Under the pieces are notes generated by a model. The model made no database searches and was not told the DNA's origin. It saw only the letters and a program-made list of their open reading frames with translations. 64,000 bases of DNA, from positions 95,705,930-95,769,929 of the forward strand of contig OY282560.1 in NCBI GenBank assembly GCA_958295665.1, written 5' to 3'. The DNA comes from Tipula vernalis (Eukaryota > Arthropoda > Insecta > Diptera > Tipulidae). Position numbers and translations under genes: made by a program. This document shows, one piece after another, positions 22,267 to 31,751 of this stretch (positions within the stretch are counted from its first letter, which is position 1; every line of letters begins with the position of its first letter).

Positions 22267-24570
22267 TTAATCACTGTCTTGTATATCTCGATCATAATTG
22301 GGTTCCTGGTTCGTTGGTAAATTCTTATAAAAATCGTGGAAATTTGTATCCAGTAACGGTAATAAGTCTAGGAGGTCCTTCTTTTTTTCCTGATTAATTG
22401 GTAAAGTACTTGTATAGCATTTCCGGAGGCAGGTCAAATTAACCGAATTAATTCCACGTCGCGAAATTTGTAAAACTTTAAAGGGTTCCTCGAGATCGAA
22501 CGAGTTTTTAAATTTGATTATACCGAATTTTTTTTTCAAACCGCATCCATCGAACTTTGTTCCAAGTGAACGGTTCATCTTCTGTGTCAACCTTCCGCCA
22601 ATTGAATTTAGTTTTAGAAAATTCATTAAAATTGTAAAATGAATCTTGTTTCATTTCAATAACATGGAAAGTGTTTTTGGTACCAACACCGCGCACAAAG
22701 TTATACCAATCTCTTGGGTGGTGTATTTTCATGGTGGTTTTCTTCCGCTTTCGTTCTATGACCGAATGGTCAACGTCACATTCCATGTGTGTATGTCCGA
22801 CCGTTAAAAATTTGTGATCTATTGTTTCCAGACTACCGGTTTGCATGAATAACGCAAACATGGATGCCACAAAACTATTTTTATTCTGGCCGGGACAAGA
22901 ATCACTATAAAATACGATGTGAGATATTTGCTGGGGGGTAGAGTTCAAAAATGAAAACAAACATGATGCTATATCATTACCACCTCGCTTTGCAGTGGTT
23001 TCATCCCACATAAAACAATGTGGTTTGTTTGAAATACACTCGTGTACCGTAAGGTTATACGTCCATAATTGTCTCTTGTAGAACGATAGCGATGTTTTTA
23101 AGTAGGGCGTTGGAAGACATTGTTCTAGGTCGAATGTGCAAACCATTTTCGATGCGTCAGTTTCGGCCAATGATTTATCTAGCTCCTTCATTTTGTAAGA
23201 CATATCAGCGTCATCGTGATGTTGTTTCTGCTCGTTTATAAGTTGCTATATTTCGTTATTCCCAGCTACCTCTATTTTACATTTTAATGTTTCGCATGTA
23301 TTGCAAACGTCCGTTTTAGGTGCTTTGAATTTTAAATTCATTCCTTTGAATACAGAAGTATATTTCGAAAGAGAAACTGGTTTACTATATAGTTTATAGT
23401 TATAGTTATAGTATATAGTTTATACATAAGCGATAAATTTAAGTCACTATTAAGATCTTTTTTAGCAGAATCTCGCCGGGTGTAGTGACTCTCGTATGCC
23501 GGAAATTGAGATATATGATTTTTGACCTCATTTACAATTTCATCAGCACATTTACGATTATTTTCATGCTTCCCATGCTTATCAGTTTGTATTATTGCCC
23601 CATCCATAAAAAGCTTATTTGTGATAGTCCTTATAAATTTTGGTTTTTCTCCTAATGTAGCAATTAAGCATGATTTACAAATGCTAACATCAAATCCATC
23701 AATCTTTACTGCATATTTGCAAGTAAACCGGCGTTGTCTTACTGAAGTTTTTTGCAATTTTGATGTTTTTTTCCCGATAATTTCAATAAATCCAGCAACG
23801 AACGCAACTCTTTTGTTATAGTCGGCCAATTCCCAATATTCATTAAATAGGTTTTGCTGTTGTTGTTGGTTAATTCTGGATTGACATTTATTGCGGCAAG
23901 GACCTAATTGTGTAAAGTGACGAGCTGGGACTTCTTTTCCACTTTCGTTAATATAGGCTTTGCCAACATTCCTGTTGAATTTTTTGACTTTTCGTTTGTT
24001 TGTGGTCTTTTCGATTGGAACGGCTTCGACAGAAGTCAAATTGCATTCTAATTGAATCGCCATGGCTTCTAATTCCGAGTCTGTACTCTCCGACATGTTA
24101 CCAGGATTATATTCGGGGTCACAACCGGAATCGTAACCATCCCCATCGTAATCCATTTCAAAATGGTCAACTTCCTTTAAAACAGTATCATTTTGGATGG
24201 TTTCGTTTTGGACGACTTCATGAAAAAGCTGATCATCTGGAATGTTTTGTTTTTCTAAAAATTTAAAGGAATATTTAATATTTATTGAAGCCATCATTTA
24301 TTTTTAACTTATTCAAAATCTTACCGCTATTATCAAGTTTAGAATTTTTTGGTTCGATTTCTCCAATAGGTTCTAATTGTTTACATTGGCCCACTTTAGA
24401 TATTCCTGGAATATAAACTTAAAATTATTTACAAATACAATAAATACCCTAAATTATAATTTTATAACAATTGTTTAAAACTTATACATACCAGAAGGTC
24501 CGGCAACAGGAACATTCCTATTATTAGACAACATAGCCATCTCTACCATTTTACGAGCACGATTAGCCAT
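22267..24570 (-). pseudogene. Candidate transposase, DUF7869-like, three or more exons, broken
   Basis: Probable gene of the 4.2-kb element. Exon 1 is 24570-24492 (MANRARKMVEMAM...), donor GTATGT. Exon 2 is 24405-24325 (GISKVGQCKQLEP), acceptor TTCCAG, donor GTAAGA. Exon 3 starts at 24254 after TTTTTAG and is phase-compatible. Exon 3 holds an acidic segment, an RFTCKYAVKIDG...ICKSCLIATLG region, then FDLEQCLPTPYL, YSDSCPGQNKN and GHTHMECDVDHSVIER, giving Asp/His-rich motifs that could form an RNase H-like active site. Related uncharacterised insect proteins carry the DUF7869 name. Lesions: a 26-base AT duplication near 23390-23430 (frameshift), a stop near 23265 and a frameshift at the T run near 22535. 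Catalytic assignment is inference. Confidence 0.75.
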
Positions 24571-24924
24571 TTTATTATTTTAACCACTTTACGCACTTAT
24601 CAAAAGGAACTAAGTATAGTTAAATTTTAAAAACTCAGAAACTATGATTTAACATAAGGGCTTAACTGATGTTGTGACCAAAAAAATACTGCTTTGACAT
24701 TATACATAAGGTCACAACTCAAGTAGGGCATGGTTCAATTAATCGATTAATCGATTAATCGGTCAATCAGAAAAATTTTCAATTAATCGATTAATTTGTA
24801 AAGCTGTCGATTAATTGATTCTCATATTATTTTTCAGAAAAATAATAAAAATTGCATTTTTAACTATGTGTAATAAATATTCTAATTATCTTTAAAAAGG
24901 AAAATATAAACTATGAGCGTATTA

Positions 24925-25095
24925 AGGTGGATTTATATTATCCGTTGCTTTCAGTTCCTACATGTATCGTATCAGACAAAAAAAAAAACATTATTACATG
25001 TACTTCCTATATGAGTAACATCTCAACAAAATACAGCACAACGAACAAATACAATTACATCATACTTTACACAACATTCCACAAAATCTCCAGCA
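24925..25095 (+). mobile_element. Left-end fragment of the TTA-type element
   Basis: AGGTGGATTTATATTATCCG preceded by TTA (24922-24924) matches the ends of the 9397-10796 element, and similarity continues through ATTACATGTACTTCCTATAT. The right end was not found. Confidence 0.65.
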
Positions 25096-25097
25096 TT

Positions 25098-25560
25098 AGT
25101 TCTCGCAAAACTTACTGCAATAGATCGCATACCGTTCGCTACTCTTGCGAACAGCGATGAAATAAAAAATGGCTGGAAAGCGCAAGGCTTGAAAATGCCT
25201 CTGACTGAAAAGCGAATCAGAGCTGCCGTTGTGGATTATGCTGTAGAAGTGCAGTTAGAATTAAAACAAAAATTACAATTGAAAATAACTAACATCGAAC
25301 GATTCTCTTTATCACTTGATGAATGAACATCTAAACGTAATCGGCGATACATGTGCCTTAACGTTCACACAAAAGATTCACATGTTTATGGACTAGGGAT
25401 GATCAGAATAAACGGCTCAGTGCCTGCTACAAAAATTACGCCACTTTGACACGATTTACATAAGCATATTGTTGCAGTCGTTACCGATGGTGCATCTTTA
25501 ATGAAAAAGATGGGTCAACTAATGGGTGTTTATCATCAAATTTTCAATAAATAAATTTAC
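25098..25560 (+). pseudogene. hAT transposase fragment
   Basis: Translation gives IKNGWKAQGLKMPLTEKRI, FSLSLDE then a stop where the family has Trp (DEWTS), RRYMCLNVHTKDSHVYGLGMIRI, and HIVAVVTDGASLMKKMGQL. These are the catalytic-core strands of a hAT transposase: the first Asp lies in SLDE, the second in VTDGAS. Two in-frame stops and missing N- and C-terminal domains (no BED finger, no dimerisation region) show it is dead. It belongs to the 955-bp element and is a different family from the hAT at 3358. Confidence 0.85.
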
Positions 25561-26081
25561 GACCCTAGTACGAAAATATTTTTTTTTATATAAACGATTA
25601 ATCGATTAATCGCCATAAAAAACGAACAATTAATCGTTAATCGTTTTTTTCTAGAAACGATTAATCAACCATGCTCTAAACTCAAGTTAAAACAATATGT
25701 GAAAATACAAACGATTTTAGAAAAGGGCCTAACTTTTCAAATAAATAGATATGCCCTTTTGTTAAATTAAAACTTAACTGTTATGTTTTATTTTTGGTTT
25801 TCGTAACAGACTTATATAAACTTAAGCTTCTTGAATTATTCAATTTAAAAAATTTTAATTTTTCAATTGGAAATATAACGAGATATGCCTTTATGAAGAA
25901 TGCAAAAATATAAAAATATAACTTGTGCCCTTTCAACAAATAAAATTTTCTCTATTTAGAATAACTCGATTTCGAAGAAAAATATATGGTATATTAAATC
26001 GAATACGTAGAATTCAAATATAACATAATTTGTAAAAGGGCATAACTCGAGTTGTGCCCTTTGATTTGTGACCACAGAAGT

Positions 26082-27419
26082 GATTAACAGAATAACTGGT
26101 TAAATTGTAGACTAATAGTTGTGCCGGGTGCGAGAAGTGAAACATCGCTGAAGATAACAATAAAACATACAAAACTGAAACTTGATGTGTTGTGTAAGTA
26201 TAATTTTGTGGCGTATTGGATTCCACTACATATAAAAAAAAACTGAAACAAAAAAAAAATCAAATCGAAACAGAATCAAATCAATAAAAAAAATAAAAAC
26301 AAGTATCATAATTAAAACTGTGCTGTGAGTGAGTGACTGTGTAAGAAAAAAAACATTACTGTTGCAACAATAATAAGCAGACAATTTTGTATTTCCTCTA
26401 AACAATTGGAGTTAGCGAATCTTAACTTCGCCATATTAAATAAAAATATATCTACGCAATGTAATGAATGAGCGCCTAAATGGCGATACAGTATTACAAC
26501 AAGTATTACTTCAATCAACAGGCTGCAACGATATATAGTTAAGTTTTTAATTTTTTTTTATTTGATTATACATAGTTTCTTTATATCATTATATTTACTA
26601 TTCTTATGGTTACTAACTTTTTTTTTGTTAATTAGCATTAATTTTCCGGTGTAGGGTAGTTTTAAGTTAGCTAGGTTAGGTAGTTTTTATGTAGTTTTAA
26701 TTGAATTCCTTTGTTCACAAGAATTGTTCTTTTCTTGCCAAAATAAATTTTCTTTGATTTTTTTCCGATTGTTGCATAAAAATTAAGATGAGTTTTTTTT
26801 TGCTCAATAGAGTATAACAAATAAGAATGAGTTGCTAATTATCAAACTGCGGATGAGTTAGGGTGAATAGGTGTGTTGAACATACAGGTAGGTATTCAGA
26901 ACTATCCTTTCCCGCGGTTAAATCCGATCTACACATACTCTTAAATCCCCACGCCCATAACCCTGATGCATAGCCGGCAACAACCGCTCAAGAGTCCCTG
27001 TGTAGGTCCAACTCTGTTAGCACAATGCGTGTTTTGGAGGATAATTAGTTAATTCTTATCGTTCATAATTGTTTTTTTTTAATTTTAATTTCAAATTTAG
27101 TTTTTGGGATATCCTCCAGAACAGGCAAAGTGTTACACCAGGGCCGGATACTCAGGACTATAAATCTAAAATCTAATTCAGGACATAAAAAAAAATTATT
27201 AATGTTATTATTTCACCCCTGTCCGCCTTTCATTAATTTACCTGGTTATATATTTAAGAAAAATCTCGCTTATTTCATTATTCATGGTCCTTCTATATCT
27301 AATTAATTAATTATTACGTACTGCAACAAGAATTAAAATAAATGTTAAAAACCATTTAAACATAAAATTTAACTTAAAATTAATCATCAATTTCCTACCG
27401 ATCCAGAAAAAGAAAATAA
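26082..27419. other. AT-rich interval, no gene recognised
   Basis: Mostly AT-rich. A more complex block at 26880-27150 (GTCCAACTCTGTTAGCACAA, GGCCGGATACTCAGGAC) separated by a T run near 27071 could be a degraded retroposon, but I cannot name it. Confidence 0.5.
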
Positions 27420-27660
27420 ATTGATTGATTGATTAGGATGTACGGCCAAGCATTATATCAGGATCTCCCGGACTCCCGGGCACACACCGTACACCCGTTT
27501 ACATATAACAAAACCGAAAGATAGTAAAGGATTATTAGTTAGGACAGACTCGACCCGGTTACAGACACCTAAGCGATCGATAGTTAGTAAAATTTTTAGT
27601 AAATATATAGTAAAAATAGTTAGCACAGGACAACATAATTTCTAAACTACAGCTTATTCA
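27420..27660 (+). repeat. Dispersed repeat B, copy 2
   Basis: Same order of blocks as 20877-21130, again preceded by TTGATTGATTGATT. About 90% identical by eye over the first 170 bases, diverging beyond the CGATCGATAGTTAG block. Confidence 0.75.
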
Positions 27661-28258
27661 CTACTAACTGATCCTGGAAAGTTGATTCAAGCTAAAATTT
27701 AATTCTGAAACTCAGGATTAATTTTAATCCCTATAATAATGATTAATTCTGGAATATAACAATTCTGAAAATTGAATTATTTATTAGCAAATTAAGGAAG
27801 AGAAACCTTTAAATATTCTTTAAACTAAATTAATTACTATACATTAATGAGCAAAACACAATATATTAGGTTATGTTAGGTTTGGGTGGCGCTCCACTAG
27901 GACCAGGCATAGACACAAAAAATGGTTCGTAGCCATACCACTAATAATTGTTTCCTCTAACTCATTGGAACCATTTTGAGCTGTTAACAAAGCGCTGGAT
28001 ACTCCTGACGTCCATCCTACAGAGGTCCGTCAGGTCTTTGAAGAGGGGTGCCATTAGAAACTTTTTTTTTTTTTTTTGTTGTGAGGATTTGGAAATCCAT
28101 CATAGACGAAGCAGGTGCACAACACCCGCAACAGTGTGAGACTCCTACTCACCAAAACCACCTCCTAAATCCTTTCCATCCGGGACCACTGCAAGATATT
28201 ACTTCGTATGGAAGGAGTCTGTATGTATGTACTATGCTACTTATGTTTTACACAACTA

Positions 28259-31195
28259 TCATGTTTGGCGGTGATCGCGCTCCAAGCAACGTAACTTCCT
28301 TATTATAGCCGCTGCAAAATCAGCTATGGCTCTCCATGCCTCTGGAGTACCAAGCATCATTTCGACGATGCTTTCGGTGACTACGTCGTCGACATCGAGT
28401 GATCTTACGAGTACTTCCCTGTTGTTACAGAACCGCTCACATACGAAGAACACGTGCTCAGCGTCTTCGGGTACTCCACAGTGGGGGCAATTCGGCGAGT
28501 CCTCGTGCCCAAAACGATAGAGGTACGATGTCAGGTAAAAATCGACCTCACCATGTTTACGGTCTGTCCAGATGGATATTTCCGGAATAAGCCTCCTGGT
28601 CCAAGAACTCTTCTCCGAGCTGGTCCACCGTTGTTGCCATTCAGAGATGGTAGCCTCTCTGAGTATCCTCCTGTTATGCATGTGTAACGATGATGCTTCG
28701 GCCGCTCCTCCATGACCCCTCTTGTACAATTTTTGTCGCTCCATTGCCAGCAAATCGATTGGGCACATACCCGCAATAAAGCAGGCAGCCTCGTCCGAAA
28801 TAGTTCTGTAGGCACTAACCGCTCTAAGTGTGCAGTTGCGGTAGACTGAATTAACTTTCCGTCGGTATGATGGTACCTGCAGCGCTTGGGCCCATATAGG
28901 GGCTGCGTAGAGGATGATAGATGTTACAACCCCGATCAGTAGTCTTCGTCGCCCTTGGCTTGGTCCACCAACGTTTGGCATAATCCGACTTTAAGCCTAA
29001 CTAGTATTGGCTGATTTCTCGCTGACATACCTCGCGTGTTCCTTAAACGACAGCCTTGCATCAATTTGCACACCTAGGTACCTAATCGATGGTTTTGACA
29101 CAATCGTATGTATACCAATTTGGATCGAAAGTGTCTCTACAACCTTTCGGCTGGAAATCAGCACCGCTTCGGTTTTTTGCTCAGCCAATTGCAGATCCAC
29201 TGAATTCAGCCATTGCCGAATTAAGTCTACAGCATCTCTGCAGATGGCCTCCAGCTCCTCCTTGTACTTTGCTACTGCTACAATGTCAATATCATCGGCA
29301 TAGCCAACCACTGTTACCTCCTCGGGAACTTGAAGTCTGAGGACCTCGTCGTACATAATATTCCACAGTAGTGGTCCAAGTATAGAGCCCTGAGGGACCC
29401 CACAGGTAACTCTGTATTCCTTGCTCCCATCGTCCGTATGATATTCCAGAAAGCGATTCCTAGAATAGTCCGCGATTATCCTTTGGATGTATCCAGGCAC
29501 ATTCCCTTTGTTAAGGGCGCACATAATGGGTTCCCACTTTGCTGAATTGAACGCATTTTTAATGTCCAATGTAATTACTGCGCAGTATTTTTTGTGGCCT
29601 CCCTTCCATCTCCTGCCGCTTATGGCATCCTCAGCAAGGCTGGTGACCAGTTGAATAGCATCCAACGTTGAGCGCGCCTTACGAAAGCCATATTGGTTTT
29701 GAGAAAAAGCTCCATCTCTTTCAATGGCTTCTTCTAGTCGGTTGTAGAGTAATCTTTCTAAGACTTTTGCCGCTCCATCCAAAAGACAAACCGGACGAAA
29801 CGATGATGGCTCTAGTGGCTGCGTTTTACCCTTAGGTAGCAGTATCAGCCTTTGCTTCTTCCAGATGTCCGGGAATATACCTTCTCTAAGACAGTAGTTG
29901 AACACCTCCAGAAACTCCTCACATTTCTCTTGGATTGCAGCCTTTAGGGCGACATTGGGTATATAGTCTGGTCCGGCCGCTTTCTTGCTAGGAATCCTCC
30001 TAGTTGCAGACATTAGCTCTTCGATCGTGAATAGCGGTACATTATCACCTTCGATATTTGGACGAAAGGTTGTGGATTGATGCGGGAACAGTGTTGAAAC
30101 TATATTACTCATCAGTATCGGGCACGTTGGTACAACAACTCTGGACAGTTTCAGCTTGGACATTACCAACAGGTAAGGCCTACCCCACGTATTTCTCTCG
30201 ACCTCATCACAGACGGATCTCCAGCATCTCCGCTTACTCTGCTTTATGGCCAACTTCAGGGCACCTCGGGCCTCGCAATATGTTTGCTGTAGGCTAGGAA
30301 ATAAGTTATTATTTCTCCCACGTTGCAAATTCCGTCTAGCTCGATTACACCTTCGTCGGAGCAAGGCAATCTCCTCATTCCACCAGTAGGCTGGCGGACG
30401 ACGTTCGCTTATTATTCTCCTAGGCATTGTTATATTACAAGCCCTGATAACGCTGTTTATCAACTGAGTTGCCTTAGTGTTGGCGTTACCCGTCAGGTTA
30501 GTGTTGCGAAGCATGCATCTGTATATGTTCTCGTCAAAAGCATTTGTCCTCCATCCAGCTTTCCGCAGATCACCCCTACGATATGTTCGTCGAAGTTCAC
30601 ACAGAATAGCCCGATGGTCGCTGTGCGTATAAATGTCGCTAACCTCCAAGGCCACCCCAGCTCTCGCGAGGGATTCGCTAGCAAACGTCAAGTCTATCAC
30701 CGAACCAACATTACCCCTGTTGAATGTGTACGTGCTGCCTGTGTTACAGAGAACCACGTCTAGAACTGAGAAGGCTTCTAGTAGTGCTTGGCCTCTTCCG
30801 TTGGTTTGAGTGCTGCCCCACTCAGTAGACCACGCATTGAAGTTCCCAGCAATTACCTTGGGGTAATGACCTTTCGCATCCATGACCAAACAGTCCAAAC
30901 AGTGGGTGAATTGCACGAGTGGCTCACTCGGAGGGGCGTAACAGCTATAAAAATGTACGCCATTGATTTTAGCTCGAACGAACCCGACGAAATTTTGAGA
31001 AGTTTCTTGGATGGCAAAACTACCGCATGCCCAAATTGCAGCCTTGCCACTACGATCACTAACCCAAGCGTTATCGTCCACATTCCTATAATGTTCGCAT
31101 AGCATTGCGACGTCTGGCTTCAGCTCATGTACGGCCTGCCATAGAAGGTCCTGGGCAGCTTCGCAGTGGTTTAAATTTAGTTGAAGAACTTTCAT
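28259..31195 (-). pseudogene. R1-clade ORF2: endonuclease and reverse transcriptase
   Basis: Nick-and-copy enzyme of the R1-clade element. The 732-codon frame 31195-28997 is open: MKVLQLNLNHCEAAQDLL start; VIAGNFNAWSTEWGS, where the usual catalytic Asp of GDFNA is Asn; SVIDLTF and SDHRAI, closing the APE endonuclease; then RT motifs FRPVCLLDG, VITLDIKNAFNSA (motif A), GVPQGSILGPLLWN (motif B) and VGYADDIDIVA (motif C). A lesion at about 28998-28985 ends the frame; the C-terminal region continues at 28981-28259 with the CPHCGVPEDAEHVFFVC knuckle. The ATG overlaps the ORF1 stop as ATGA, suggesting coupled re-initiation. One frame lesion and the D-to-N change argue it is inactive. Confidence 0.9.
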
Positions 31196-31742
31196 TTCCA
31201 GCTAGTGTTCCTTGCGGTCTTCTGTCGTGCTGGGCAATTACCCTTACCGGTGATGTGACCGTCTCCGACATCCCCATTTCTCATACGGCAGAATGCACAT
31301 TGCGGTTCGCTATTACAATCCCTTGCCTTATGACCAGCCTTGCCGCATCTAAAGCAAAGGTTTGATAGATCCTCGGCAATTTGGCATGAAGCCGATCTGT
31401 GACCAGGCTTCCAGCATTTGTAGCACCTCGCTGGGCTTGCTACCTCACGAATGCGGCATCTGACCCAACCTATTCGTGTCCTGCCAACATCAACCATTTT
31501 CCGGGCTAAAGCCGTTGGTACCTTAATTACCGCAATCTGCGTGCCTCTGTGCGCTAGTTTTAGACTCTTCACAACACTCTTATCGATTTTTCCCCACTCC
31601 TTGAAGTCAGTGGCTACAGCATTAAAGACTTCCTCTTTTGTTGTGACCTAGTCGATGTCCCAGATCTCTAGGGTGCTTTCATTGGGGTCTACGAGGGCCT
31701 TAACCTCCAATTTTTCCTCGAGGTAGGTCTCGATCTTACCGA
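31192..31742 (-). pseudogene. R1-clade ORF1 C-terminal part (gag-like)
   Basis: Nucleic-acid-binding ORF1 protein. Only about 180 codons remain because the element is 5' truncated. Three CCHC-type knuckles are visible: CYKCWKPGHRSASC, CFRCGKAGHKARDC and CAFCRMRNGDVGDGH...C. An in-frame TAG lies near 31640 (before VTTKEEVFNAV). The last codon and stop overlap the ORF2 start as ATGA (31195-31192). Confidence 0.88.
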
Positions 31743-31751
31743 AGAAACTTT

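Larger units (their letters stand above)
24724..25678 (+). mobile_element. 955-bp hAT element with 8-bp target duplication
   Basis: The ends read TAGGGCATGGTTCAATTAAT and, complemented, TAGAGCATGGTTGATTAAT, followed by arrays of ATTAATCG. AACTCAAG is repeated exactly at 24716-24723 and 25679-25686. It carries a transposase fragment and a fragment of the TTA-type element, so it is an internally deleted, non-autonomous copy. It lies in the subterminal region of the 4.2-kb element and is younger than it. Confidence 0.9.
21832..26077 (-). mobile_element. 4.2-kb DNA transposon with 4-bp target duplication (possibly Sola)
   Basis: The ends are CTGTGGTCACAAATCAAA and its complement, extended to GGGCATAA/GGGCACAA. 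AAGT is directly repeated at 21828-21831 and 26078-26081. Subterminal regions contain many copies of a TTATGCCCTTTTG/AAAAGGGCATAA motif (for example 21849, 22040, 25721, 25751, 26035, 26053). A spliced minus-strand gene fills the left half. The 4-bp duplication and unusual transposase suggest a Sola-type superfamily; that placement is inference. A hAT element has inserted at 24724-25678. Confidence 0.85.
28065..31742 (-). mobile_element. R1-clade non-LTR retrotransposon, 5'-truncated
   Basis: Flanked by AGAAACTTT at 28056-28064 and 31743-31751. The tail is an A run (T run 28062-28077 on plus), with a 3' UTR at 28080-28258. It encodes the end of ORF1 with three zinc knuckles and a near-complete ORF2. 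Truncation inside ORF1 is typical of incomplete reverse transcription. R1 elements proper target 28S rDNA; this one lies in a LOA element, so it belongs to a non-rDNA lineage or inserted off target. Confidence 0.88.
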
